From: JAJVID01 sp036565725
GTDB taxonomy: Bacteria; Acidobacteriota; Blastocatellia; RBC074
NCBI GenBank assembly: GCA_036565725.1
Contig: DATCXQ010000281.1
Coordinates: 1 to 30,083, forward strand
DNA length: 30,083 nucleotides
Direction: 5' to 3'
Shown one piece after another: positions 1 through 7,717 of this stretch (position 1 is the first letter of the stretch; each line of letters opens with the position of its first letter). Below the pieces are notes generated by a model. That model saw nothing but the letters and a program-made list of their open reading frames with translations, had not been told where the DNA came from and made no database searches. Both the position numbers and the translations under genes were made by a program.

Positions 1-877
1 TCAGCGGCATTTTGACCTCGGCCTCGCCGTCCGGCGTCTCCAAAACGAAGCGCGAGCCGCCGGACGGCGTCACGGCGATCTCGCGCGCCCTCACGCTGGC
101 GCTCGCCGAGACGCCGAAGCTGATGACCGCGACGTCGTCGCGGCGTTCCCGCATTCCGATCACCAAGGGGTCGTCGGCGTTCAAAACCGCCACGCCCCCC
201 GGCTTCACGCCGTCGACCATCTCGGCCTTGGCGCGCGCGATGCGCTCCCGCGAGCCGAAGAATTCTATGTGCGCGGTCCCGACGTTGCCGACGACGCCGA
301 CCTCGGGGGGCGCGATCGAGACCAGGCGCGCGATCTCGCCGAATGAACTCATCCCCATTTCCAGAACGGCGAAGTCGTAATCGGACGGCTTCGCCCCGCC
401 GCTGATCATCCGCGCGAGGACGAGCGGCAGCCCGTAGCCGGTGTTCAAATTGCCCGACGACTTCAAGACGTTTCCCGCCCCGCCCAAACAATGCGCGATC
501 AGATCCTTCGTGGTCGTCTTGCCCGCGCTGCCGGTGACGCCGACGACGGGGCGATGCCATCCGTCGATCACGCGCCGGGCTAGCCGCTGGAACGCGCAGA
601 CCGTGTTTTCGACGAAGAGCAACCTGCCGGCGTAATCGCCGAGTTCGGACGCGAACGGCAGTTTATGATGAACCACCATCGCGGCGCAGGCCCCTTTTTC
701 AAGGACCTCTCGAACGAACTGATGCCCGTCGACGCGTTCGCCGGGAATCGCGACGAACACCTCGCCCGCCTTGACGGCGCGCGAATCGAGCGAGAAACCG
801 GTCGGCTCGGTTTCCGCCAGTCTCTCTTCCAACATGTGGCTCGCGCCCAACAAGCGCGCGATCTCGATTAACTTCAC
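1..877 (-). CDS. murF: MurF, UDP-N-acetylmuramoyl-tripeptide--D-Ala-D-Ala ligase (partial, C-terminus outside window)
   Basis: MurF adds D-Ala-D-Ala to the UDP-MurNAc tripeptide in the cytoplasm, the last soluble step of peptidoglycan precursor synthesis. The reading frame stays open from a GTG at 877 to the window edge, giving 292 residues. It begins VKLIEIARLLGAS and contains the N-terminal Mur motif DSRAVKAGEVFVAIPG, the ATP-binding loop GSAGKTTTKD, the NLNTGYGLPL stretch typical of MurF, and EMGMSSFGEIA followed by NVGTAHIEFFGS and LNADDP. The GTG is chosen because AGGAG lies 6 nt upstream; an ATG at 882 is in another frame and yields only a short shadow. It follows murE by about 75 bp, as expected in a dcw cluster. 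The C-terminal substrate domain is not visible. Confidence 0.93.
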   Translation of the reverse strand, partial: MKLIEIARLLGASHMLEERLAETEPTGFSLDSRAVKAGEVFVAIPGERVDGHQFVREVLEKGACAAMVVHHKLPFASELGDYAGRLLFVENTVCAFQRLARRVIDGWHRPVVGVTGSAGKTTTKDLIAHCLGGAGNVLKSSGNLNTGYGLPLVLARMISGGAKPSDYDFAVLEMGMSSFGEIARLVSIAPPEVGVVGNVGTAHIEFFGSRERIARAKAEMVDGVKPGGVAVLNADDPLVIGMRERRDDVAVISFGVSASASVRAREIAVTPSGGSRFVLETPDGEAEVKMPL

Positions 878-893
878 TCATTGCTCCTGGGAA

Positions 894-937
894 GAGGACC
901 TATAAGTCCTATAGGTCCTCTAGGTCCTATAGGCGCC
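894..937. repeat. Family-A palindromic repeat between murE and murF
   Basis: The 75-bp spacer is largely filled by tandem variants of a CCTATAAGTCC/GGTCCTATAGG unit. The same unit in both orientations recurs at 8488-8551, 11948-12000 and 16594-16650. It is a dispersed intergenic element; no function is apparent. Confidence 0.7.
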
Positions 938-951
938 ATTAGATCCCGGAA

Positions 952-2523
952 CTAACTACCGTTCTTCTTGCCTCCGCCGTTTCTTAACCTTTTCCTTTCG
1001 TCCAACGCCTCGCGCGCGACCTCGCGGTCGTCGAAATGAATCTTGCCCGTCGGCAGAATCTGATAAGTCTCATGCCCCTTGCCGGCGATGAGGATCACAT
1101 CACCCGGCCTCGCTTGCAAGATCGCGCGGAAAATCGCTTCACGGCGGTCGACCATCAGATCGTAATTCTTGCCGACTCGGGCGAGCCCGACCCTGATGTC
1201 GTTCAAGATCAGCAACGGGTCTTCGCTGCGCGGATTGTCGGAGGTGGCGATCACGAAATCGCTCAACCTCGCGGCCTCCTCGCCCATCAGCGGGCGTTTG
1301 GCGCGGTCGCGATCGCCGCCGCAGCCGAAGACGGAGATCACGCGGCCCTTGGGCCGGCAGGCGCCCTGGTTGGCCTGCGCGTCGCGCACCGTCCGCAGCG
1401 TATTGGCCAGGGCGTCCGGCGTGTGCGCGTAATCGACGATGACGGTGACGTCCTCCCCGTTATGGCCGTTATGGCCGTTCGCGGTCACGCGCTCGAAGCG
1501 GCCCGGCACGCCGCGACACTCCTTGACGCCGCGCGCGATCGTCTCGCAATCGAAACCCAGCGCCAGTCCGACGCCGATCGCGCAGAGTATGTTATAGGCG
1601 TGCGGGCGCCCGACCAACGAAGAATTGACACGGACCGGGCCGGCGGGCGTGCGCGCGACGAACTGGAGTCCGTCGAGTCCGAAGTTGCGGGCCTCGGTAG
1701 TGATGTCGGCCTTGGCGTCGAGCGCGTAGGTCACGACCGTTTCTCCGCACAAGGCTTTCAGCTCGGCGCCGAGCGGGTCGTCGAGATTGATGATCGAGCG
1801 GGCCGGGCGCTTGCCGATGGAGCCGTCAAAAAGCTTCCGCTTCGCGGCGAAATAAGCCTCCATCGAATTGTGAAAATCCAGGTGGTCCTGCGTCAGGTTG
1901 GTGAAGGCCGCCGCCGAGAACTCAAGCTCGTCGGCGCGGCGCATGTCAAGAGCGATTGACGAGACCTCCATCACCGCATGAGTCACGCCCGCTTCGACCG
2001 CGCGCCGCAGGAAGTCCTGAAGCTCGGAGGACTCCGGCGTGGTGAAATCGGCAGGCGCTTGGGCGCCCCCGATGCGGTAACAGATTGTACCCATCATCGC
2101 CGATTTCTTCCCGGCGGCGGTGAAAATCGATTCGACCAGGTGCGCCGTGGTCGTCTTCCCGTTCGTGCCCGTGATCCCCGCGAGCGCGAGCTTGCGCGAC
2201 GGATGGTCGTGAACCATCGCGGCGGCTTTCGCCAGCGCCCGCCGCGCGTCGTCCACGCGCATCCAGACGATCGAATCTGCAACCGGCATATCCGCCGGCC
2301 GCGGCCGTTCGGAGACTACCGCGATCGCCCCCCGCATCGCCGCCTCAGCGACAAACTGGTTCCCATCGACGCGCGCGCCGGGCGTCGCGACGAATATGCC
2401 CCCCGGCGTCACCCGGCGCGAATCGTGCGTGACGACTGAACTCGCAGCGTCAAGCACGGCGTCCTGATTAGCGCCTTCGGGCAGCGCGTCAATGTAGCAC
2501 GCTATGTCACGAAGTGTAGGCAT
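952..2523 (-). CDS. murE: MurE, UDP-MurNAc-L-Ala-D-Glu:meso-diaminopimelate ligase
   Basis: MurE adds the third stem-peptide residue to UDP-MurNAc-L-Ala-D-Glu in the cytoplasm. The 523-residue product has the full Mur ligase layout. The N-terminal UMP-binding part carries THDSRRVTPGGIFVA (32-46). The P-loop GITGTNGKTTTAH is at 116-128, followed by TTPESSELQ and MEVSS. The lysine in AKRKLFDG near 230 fits the usual carbamylated residue, and GRFERV and VDYAHTPDAL follow. DNPRSEDP at 429-436 is the signature that selects meso-diaminopimelate rather than lysine. The ATG at 2523 has GGGGA 6 nt upstream. A short NGHNGHNG repeat at about 349-356 comes from tandem copies of an ATGGCCGTT-like unit in the DNA and sits in a surface loop before VTVIVDYAHTP. 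Confidence 0.97.
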   Translation of the reverse strand: MPTLRDIACYIDALPEGANQDAVLDAASSVVTHDSRRVTPGGIFVATPGARVDGNQFVAEAAMRGAIAVVSERPRPADMPVADSIVWMRVDDARRALAKAAAMVHDHPSRKLALAGITGTNGKTTTAHLVESIFTAAGKKSAMMGTICYRIGGAQAPADFTTPESSELQDFLRRAVEAGVTHAVMEVSSIALDMRRADELEFSAAAFTNLTQDHLDFHNSMEAYFAAKRKLFDGSIGKRPARSIINLDDPLGAELKALCGETVVTYALDAKADITTEARNFGLDGLQFVARTPAGPVRVNSSLVGRPHAYNILCAIGVGLALGFDCETIARGVKECRGVPGRFERVTANGHNGHNGEDVTVIVDYAHTPDALANTLRTVRDAQANQGACRPKGRVISVFGCGGDRDRAKRPLMGEEAARLSDFVIATSDNPRSEDPLLILNDIRVGLARVGKNYDLMVDRREAIFRAILQARPGDVILIAGKGHETYQILPTGKIHFDDREVAREALDERKRLRNGGGKKNGS

Positions 2524-2558
2524 AATGAATCCCCGTCCAGGGAGTCGTTAATTTCCTC

Positions 2559-2675
2559 ATCCATAAGACCTGTTCATTGTTCATTGTTCATTGTTCGTTT
2601 GTCATTTGTCATTGTTGAATGGCGCAGCTCCGGCAATGACAAATGAACAATGAACAATGAACAGGTCTTATGGAT
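2559..2675. repeat. Family-B inverted repeat (TTCATTG heptamers) filling the ftsI-murE spacer
   Basis: The left arm (2559-2614) starts ATCCATAAGACCTG and continues with tandem TTCATTG units, then TTGTCA units. The right arm (2634-2675) is its reverse complement with one unit fewer. The loop is about 19 nt and G+C rich. The arms take up most of the 166-bp gap between ftsI and murE, so this hairpin would be transcribed inside the dcw mRNA. Confidence 0.85.
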
Positions 2676-2689
2676 CTTACCAATCATAC

Positions 2690-4780
2690 TCACTGAAACT
2701 GCACCTTGCACGTTTCGCCCGCCCGGACCTTTGCCCCCGCAGCGGGAGACTGGCGAAAGGCCAGTCCTGACCCATTCAGACTGATCACCAGATTCATCTG
2801 CGCGCAGGCTTGCGTCACCGCGCGCACCCCGCGTCCGCGGAAATCCGGCATCACGAAGACCCTTTCTGATTGCGGATCGCGGATTGCGGATTGCGGATTT
2901 GGATTCTGGGATTGCAAATTCTCGGAGCCGATAAATCCGCAATTCGCAATCCGCGATCCGCAATCAGAATCCTCGCCGCCTTCCGACTCGTACTCTTTCG
3001 ACAACGCGGCCAGGGAGTCGCGGAACGCTTTGTCGTCGGGCGGAATGACGTAATCGCCCAGAGCGGCTTCGGCGATCAGGTTGAAGACCGGCGCGGCGAC
3101 GCTCCCGCCCTGGTGGTTTCCTTCCGGCTCGTCGACCATCACGACTATGGCCAGGCGCGGGTCGGCGGCCGGGACGAATCCCGCGAACGACGGCATGTAT
3201 TTCGTATGCGACATCCTTCCATTCTCGACCTTCTGTGGGGTGCCGGTCTTGCCCGCCACAGAGTAACCCGCCAGGTTGATCGCGCGGCGGGCGGTGCCGT
3301 GCGTCACCACACGCTCCATAAGCCTGACCATCATTTCCGCGGTCCGCTCGCTGACGACTTGTCGCGTTTCGATCTTCGGCTCGTACAGCGAGCGCCCGTC
3401 CTGCGCCACGATCTTCTTGACGACATGGGGTTTGACCCACACGCCGCGATTGGCGATCGCGCCAACCGCCGCGACGATCTGCAGCAGCGTGACCGACACC
3501 TCCTGGCCGATGGCCACCGAACCGATCGAATCGATGCGCCAGTCTTCGAGCGGGTTGACAATGCCCCGAGATTCGCCCGGCAGTTCGATCCCGGTCTTCC
3601 GCCCGAAGCCGAACTGCGAGATGTATTCGAAGAATTTCTCCCTGCCGAGCCTCTGGGCGATGTGAATCGCGCCACCGTTCGACGATTTGGCGAACGCGTC
3701 TTCAACCGTCAGAGCGCCGTAGGCGTGCGTGTCGCGTATGACGCGCTTGCCGATGGTGATCTGTCCGCCGCCGCAGTTGATCATGTCATCCGGCTCGAAC
3801 AGCCCCTCTTCAAAAGCTGCCGCGTAGGTCACGACCTTGAAGATCGAGCCGGGTTCGTAAGGCCAGCCGATGGCGCGGTTTGCGCGCGACGAGTCGTTCG
3901 CGCCTTCGGGACGCTCGTTAGGGTTGAAGGTCGGGACGTTGGCGAGCGCCAGGATCTCGCCTGTTTTCGGGTCCATGACTATCGCGCCGGCGCCTTTAGC
4001 GCGGGTCATCCGCACTGCCTCGTCGAGCAGGACCTCGACCCTGTGCTGTAAGACCGCGTCAATCGTCAGGACGACCTGCGCGCCGTTGACCGCCGGGGTC
4101 TCGCTCCGGTTGTAGGGCCGCCCCGCGGCGTCCCTGTCGAACGCGATCTCGCCGGCTTTCCCGCTCAGCAGGTCGTCGTATTTCTGCTCGACGCCGGCCA
4201 GTCCGTTGTCGTACGAGTCGACGTAACCGATCACGCTCGCGGCCAATGAGTCGTTGGGATAGAAACGCTGACTCTCTTTTTGAATCGCGACTCCTCGCAG
4301 ATTATTTTTGGTGACCGCCTCGCTGACGGCCCGAGAGGTCTCGGGGTCGAGTTTGCGTTTAAGCCAGAGGAAACTCGAATCCCCGGCCAGCCTCTTCAGT
4401 AGTTCGGATTGATCGAAGCCGAGCAGCGGAGAGAGCGCGCCGGCGGCTCTCTCGCGGGCGGCCTCCTCCTTGAGCTGCTTCAGATCGACGTAAACCGAAT
4501 CGGCGATGGCGCTGACTGCGAGTTCGCGTTCTTCGCGGTCGACTATCGGACCGCGCGCGGCGACGACCTTGACTTCCCTACGCTGGTTGAGCGCGGCGCG
4601 CTCCGAGTAGTGGTCATGCCGCGCCACCTGTAACCACATCAGACGCCCCATGATCATGAACATCCAGACGCACAGAGCCGAGGCTATCCAGAGCGCGCGG
4701 CGACCCGCGTCGGCGGGCTGCCTGGTCGGACGCCGCGTCGGCTGTCGGATCTTGCGCTGTCTAGTTCGTTGCATCTTCAT
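2690..4780 (-). CDS. ftsI: FtsI-type peptidoglycan D,D-transpeptidase (class B PBP) with C-terminal PASTA domain
   Basis: This is the septal transpeptidase that cross-links peptidoglycan at division. The 696-residue protein has a basic N-terminal cytoplasmic tail, one membrane segment at about 30-50 (LWIASALCVWMFMIMGRLMW), and a class B dimerisation domain beginning AARGPIVDREERELA. The transpeptidase domain has SIFK (312-315, serine nucleophile), SSN (366-368) and KTG (511-513). A single PASTA-like domain occupies about 641-696. Residues 605-639 between the two domains are encoded by an inverted repeat (see separate entry) and look unlike any PBP sequence. Start choice: ATG 4780 has a purine-rich AGGCGG about 5 nt upstream; ATG 4774 is an alternative. 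It lies downstream of ftsL and upstream of murE. Confidence 0.95.
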   Translation of the reverse strand: MKMQRTRQRKIRQPTRRPTRQPADAGRRALWIASALCVWMFMIMGRLMWLQVARHDHYSERAALNQRREVKVVAARGPIVDREERELAVSAIADSVYVDLKQLKEEAARERAAGALSPLLGFDQSELLKRLAGDSSFLWLKRKLDPETSRAVSEAVTKNNLRGVAIQKESQRFYPNDSLAASVIGYVDSYDNGLAGVEQKYDDLLSGKAGEIAFDRDAAGRPYNRSETPAVNGAQVVLTIDAVLQHRVEVLLDEAVRMTRAKGAGAIVMDPKTGEILALANVPTFNPNERPEGANDSSRANRAIGWPYEPGSIFKVVTYAAAFEEGLFEPDDMINCGGGQITIGKRVIRDTHAYGALTVEDAFAKSSNGGAIHIAQRLGREKFFEYISQFGFGRKTGIELPGESRGIVNPLEDWRIDSIGSVAIGQEVSVTLLQIVAAVGAIANRGVWVKPHVVKKIVAQDGRSLYEPKIETRQVVSERTAEMMVRLMERVVTHGTARRAINLAGYSVAGKTGTPQKVENGRMSHTKYMPSFAGFVPAADPRLAIVVMVDEPEGNHQGGSVAAPVFNLIAEAALGDYVIPPDDKAFRDSLAALSKEYESEGGEDSDCGSRIANCGFIGSENLQSQNPNPQSAIRDPQSERVFVMPDFRGRGVRAVTQACAQMNLVISLNGSGLAFRQSPAAGAKVRAGETCKVQFQ
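2865..2968. repeat. Family-C inverted repeat inside ftsI, in frame
   Basis: Two 36-nt arms (2865-2900 and 2933-2968) are reverse complements with one mismatch around a 32-nt loop. Each arm is built from the unit GATTGCGG(A/G). The element keeps the ftsI frame open and encodes the Cys/Asn/Gln/Ser-rich linker at residues about 605-639, which includes SAIRDPQSE. A weaker relative lies at 10272-10343 after the mutase gene. Confidence 0.9.
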
Positions 4781-4830
4781 GGGAGCCGCCTGAATTAGGC
4801 CACAAAACTTTTATTTAATTCCGTAAATAG

Positions 4831-4933
4831 AATTTCAGCCACGAATGAACGCGAATCCCTTTTTCGATGACCGCGTAGATTCCCGCCTCTTGCCCCCGTT
4901 TGTGAAATTTCGTGTTCATTCGCGGCTGAAATT
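4831..4933. repeat. Family-G inverted repeat between ftsL and ftsI
   Basis: The arm at 4831-4856 (starting AATTTCAGCCACGAATG) and the arm at 4907-4933 (ending CATTCGCGGCTGAAATT) are reverse complements with about two mismatches over 26 nt. The loop is about 50 nt. It fills most of the 185-bp ftsL-ftsI spacer. Confidence 0.85.
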
Positions 4934-4965
4934 CCTTTATCCGTCGCATCCGAGACATTCGCGTT

Positions 4966-5694
4966 CTACCGCCGCGCCGATGGCGTCTGGCGCTGATTCT
5001 GCTTCTTCGTCTTTACCACATTCGCCCTTGCCTTGTTTGCCGCGCTCTCGCGTTTCACCGCGTTCACTTTCACGATCTTTACAATCTTCGCCGCTTTTCC
5101 AGTCTTCACGCCCCCCACAACCTTCGCTTGTAAAGCTGGTCTGCCCGGCCTGATCGAAAGAGTGGCATTGTTAACCTGACGGTCGCCCTGACCGGCCCGA
5201 GGCGACGGAACCGGGGAAACGACCCGCCGGGCCGAAGCCTTACTCAGGTCCTCTTCCCTCTCCAGTTTGAGATGGTCGAGTCCGTTCCGCATGCCCGTGC
5301 GCTCGACCTCGCTGGCGCTGAGAGCGCGCTGTTGATCGCGCGCCAGAAATTTCTGCTGACTGGTGTATTCATCAAGCTTCACCTTGAGCTGTTCTTCAGC
5401 CTGCGCGATTCTGTACGTGTTGATCTGCGAGCGCAGCGCGAACACGAAACCCGCGGCGAGCGCCACACCGATCAGGATCATCATCCACATAACTCTAGCC
5501 CCGCGGCCTTCGCTTCGACGCCGAACTACAGCGCGGCTTGATATCCACCTTGAATTCTGACGCGAACGGGGAACACCCGCCTCCACGCTGAACGCCCCCA
5601 ACGCCTTTGACGACTTCGCCGGATTTTTCGACCGGGCCTGGCGTTTGGCTACGGCGCCGTTGCGGACTCTTGGCAGGTATCGCGGTGTTCTCAT
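4966..5694 (-). CDS. ftsL: FtsL-like cell division protein
   Basis: Position between rsmH and ftsI, plus topology, identify this as the FtsL-like small bitopic division protein; sequence conservation in this family is very low. The 242-residue product has a basic N-terminal region of about 65 residues, one membrane span (WMMILIGVALAAGFVFAL) and then a coiled-coil-like stretch (RIAQAEEQLKVKLDEYTSQQ). The start is ATG 5694 because GAGGAG lies 8 nt upstream; the in-frame GTG at 5703 is only 1 nt from that site. It is much longer than typical FtsL (about 100-120 residues) because of a C-terminal extension very rich in Lys, Arg, Ala and Val that ends KTKKQNQRQTPSARR. If FtsL topology holds, that basic tail would be periplasmic. 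Confidence 0.75.
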   Translation of the reverse strand: MRTPRYLPRVRNGAVAKRQARSKNPAKSSKALGAFSVEAGVPRSRQNSRWISSRAVVRRRSEGRGARVMWMMILIGVALAAGFVFALRSQINTYRIAQAEEQLKVKLDEYTSQQKFLARDQQRALSASEVERTGMRNGLDHLKLEREEDLSKASARRVVSPVPSPRAGQGDRQVNNATLSIRPGRPALQAKVVGGVKTGKAAKIVKIVKVNAVKRESAANKARANVVKTKKQNQRQTPSARR

Positions 5695-5721
5695 TTCCCA
5701 CACTCCTCTGGATAAACGGCG

Positions 5722-5741
5722 AATAGCGCCGCTATTTTTTT
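5722..5741 (+). terminator. Terminator-like hairpin on the plus strand in the ftsL-rsmH gap
   Basis: AATAGCG-C-CGCTATT is followed directly by a run of T residues on the plus strand. A 1-nt loop is tight, so the stem would open somewhat. No plus-strand gene feeds it; on the minus strand of the dcw transcript it is only a small stem preceded by A residues. Confidence 0.35.
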
Positions 5742-5844
5742 CCTTCTGTCGAAAAGTGACTCTTTAGATAGAGCCTGACTTACACTTATTGACCGTGGGG
5801 ATTATGCTGTTGCTGCGCCGCGCCGATGGCCGTCCCGGGCGTCA

Positions 5845-6843
5845 TCAAATCTTCTTACAGGCGCGCAACTTCGCGCTGCGAGAGCGCGGATTATCAGCGA
5901 TTTCAGCAGCGCCTGGCTGAATGGCCTTGCGCGTGAGTATCTCCACACGCCTTACCGCTCCGCATCGGCACTCAGGCTGGTTGGGGGGGCACAAGCAACG
6001 ACCAGACTGAAACCTCAGGGCCTGTTTGATAATCCTGTCTTCGAGCGAGTGAAACGTAATGACCACCAACCGCCCACCCTGTTCGAGCGCGTCAACCGCA
6101 TCGGCGACGAATTGATCCAGCCCCTCCAGTTCGCGGTTTACCGCTATGCGAAGCGCCTGGAAAGTTTTTGTCGCAGGATGAATGCGCCAGTGACCTTTCG
6201 GATGAATCGCTCTGACAACCAAATCGGCAAGCTGCCCAGTAGTCGTAATGGGCGCCACGTCCCGCTCTCTGACAATGCGACGAGCTATGCGCCGCGCGGC
6301 ACGCTCTTCACCGTATTTAAAGATGACGTCGGCCAATTCACGCTCGCTGAGATCATTAACTAAATCGGCCGCTGTCAATTTCTGTGAACGATCTATCCGC
6401 ATATCCAATGGGGATGTGGCCACCGGGTATGCGGATCGATCGGTTGGTGAAGTTACTGACGACGATGGGGATTCGGTAAAACCTTGACCGGAACGAAAGC
6501 TGAAGCCGCGCTCCGGCGCGCTCAATTGATATGATGAAATACCGAGATCGGCCAATATGCCCGCAACCGTCTCGATTTCTTTTTCTGCAAGAACCTCTTT
6601 GATCAGGCGGTAATCCTTATGCACCGCCATAAACCTTTCGCCGAACTCCGCCAGACGCCCGCTCGCCAACTCTATTGACTCCGCGTCACGGTCAAACCCG
6701 ATAACGCGGCTGTTCGGCGACGCCCTCAATATCAACTCACTATGCCCTCCCAGCCCAAGCGTCGCGTCAATGAACAACCCTCCGCGAGCGGCGTCGAGAC
6801 CCTCAAGAGCCTCCTGGGTCATCACAGGGCGATGGAGTTCCAT
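5845..6843 (-). CDS. rsmH: RsmH (MraW), 16S rRNA m4C1402 methyltransferase
   Basis: RsmH uses SAM to N4-methylate C1402 of 16S rRNA. The start shown is ATG 6843 (MELHRPVMTQEALEGL, 332 residues), matching the family start HxPVM. A GTG at 6873 in the same frame would add 10 residues, and neither has a strong ribosome site. Visible motifs are the SAM loop FIDATLGLGGHSELIL, GFDRDAESI, ILADLGISSYQL, GERGFSF-like APERGFSF, HPATKTFQALRIAVN and ITFHSLEDRIIK, with a Cys-rich CLCPPNQPECRCG near the end. Between GFSFR and PLDMRID, normally only a few residues apart, there is an extra stretch of about 25 residues (SGQGFTESPSSSVTSP and on), partly encoded by a palindrome at 6389-6442. It follows mraZ as in canonical dcw clusters. 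Confidence 0.95.
   Translation of the reverse strand: MELHRPVMTQEALEGLDAARGGLFIDATLGLGGHSELILRASPNSRVIGFDRDAESIELASGRLAEFGERFMAVHKDYRLIKEVLAEKEIETVAGILADLGISSYQLSAPERGFSFRSGQGFTESPSSSVTSPTDRSAYPVATSPLDMRIDRSQKLTAADLVNDLSERELADVIFKYGEERAARRIARRIVRERDVAPITTTGQLADLVVRAIHPKGHWRIHPATKTFQALRIAVNRELEGLDQFVADAVDALEQGGRLVVITFHSLEDRIIKQALRFQSGRCLCPPNQPECRCGAVRRVEILTRKAIQPGAAEIADNPRSRSAKLRACKKI
6389..6442. repeat. Inverted repeat inside rsmH
   Basis: CGATCTATCCGCATATCC (6389-6406) and GGGTATGCGGATCGATCG (6425-6442) pair at 16 of 18 positions around an 18-nt loop. One arm encodes conserved MRIDRS residues; the inverted copy encodes DRSAY inside an extra segment. It looks like an inverted duplication of local coding sequence. 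Confidence 0.7.
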
Positions 6844-6917
6844 AAATTCAACAGGAACGGGGGGAGGAGACACCTAAGCGGCACAATCTCTTTTCGGCGT
6901 CTCCTGAACCGGGCGCC

Positions 6918-7364
6918 TCAAATACCTAGCCGCGCCAGCGCCTCCGCGTCCTCATCCGTATACGGCTGCGCTTCCAAGCGCGAGCGGCGGAAATTTTCGG
7001 CGTTCCATACTTCCAAATATTTCAAATATCCGAAGACCATCACCTCGCCCGCCAGGTTCGCTTCGTTGCGCAACATCGGGTAGATTAAGATCCTCCCTTG
7101 CCCGTCCATCTGCTGCATCTGCCCATAATAGTTAGCGCGATCCAGAAACTTCCTCGCTGCCGGAATCATCGAGGGCTGATCGGATAACTTATTTTCAATT
7201 TCCTCCCACTCCCGTAGTGGGTAAATCCGCGCGCAATCCCCAAGTAAACTCGTCACATAAAAATCGTCCTGACTATACTTCTCATCGAGATAGCGTTTGA
7301 ATGAGGCCGGGATTTTAATCCGCCCTTTGTCATCCATATGCGCGCTGTAGCTACCTCGCAGCAT
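6918..7364 (-). CDS. mraZ: MraZ, transcriptional regulator of the dcw cluster
   Basis: MraZ is a ring-forming DNA-binding protein with two SpoVT/AbrB-like halves that represses or tunes its own dcw operon. The 148-residue product has the expected length and both halves: MLRGSYSAHMDDKGRIKIPA at the start with the DxKGR motif, and a second MDGQGRILI near residues 86-94 in the DxxGR position. It is the first gene of the cluster, and the promoter region just upstream contains phased AGTGGT boxes of the type MraZ binds. The ATG at 7364 has only a weak GGAATGAG upstream. Confidence 0.96.
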   Translation of the reverse strand: MLRGSYSAHMDDKGRIKIPASFKRYLDEKYSQDDFYVTSLLGDCARIYPLREWEEIENKLSDQPSMIPAARKFLDRANYYGQMQQMDGQGRILIYPMLRNEANLAGEVMVFGYLKYLEVWNAENFRRSRLEAQPYTDEDAEALARLGI

Positions 7365-7422
7365 CTCATTCCAATCTCTCTTCTAATCTATCTTTTAATC
7401 TCTCTTTTTAACCGCTTACCTA

Positions 7423-7458
7423 ACCACTATATTCTATCTTTTACCACTTTAGACCACT
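7423..7458 (-). promoter_or_regulatory. Candidate MraZ operator boxes
   Basis: Three AGTGGT hexamers on the minus strand lie at 7453-7458, 7443-7448 and 7423-7428. Their spacing of 10 and 20 bp puts all three on the same DNA face, with one period skipped. MraZ of other bacteria binds GTG-containing repeats with a 10-bp period directly upstream of mraZ. The boxes start just downstream of the predicted promoter, which suits repression by blocking initiation or clearance. Confidence 0.65.
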
Positions 7459-7470
7459 TGAATGCGGCGT

Positions 7471-7499
7471 ATAGTATGCCAGCGATTAAAAGGTGTCAA
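7471..7499 (-). promoter_or_regulatory. Predicted sigma70-like promoter of the mraZ/dcw operon
   Basis: On the minus strand TTGACA (7499-7494) is followed after exactly 17 nt by TACTAT (7476-7471). The -35 box is a perfect consensus; the -10 box matches TATAAT at 4 of 6 positions. Transcription would begin near 7464, leaving a leader of about 100 nt containing the AGTGGT boxes. Confidence 0.6.
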
Positions 7500-7717
7500 G
7501 GCATTTATCTCCATAAAATCGTTGATTCACGACTTGAAGTCATAAATGCTAAAGGGTTGAATCTTATAGCTAGTACAGATTTGCTCAAAATGGTGTCAGA
7601 TTGGCGCACATCGTCCTGGTTCGTGGCGCGTAACGCGCTTTGTGAGCAAAGGCCAGTTGGTGATATAGTTGCGCGCACTTTACGCCTGCGGCAGGTAGAA
7701 GGGCAGTTTTTCGGGAA

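Noticed and set aside
2559..2675. Tandem TTCATTG repeats considered as a CRISPR-like array
   Set aside because: Units are 7 nt with no spacers; the structure is an inverted repeat.
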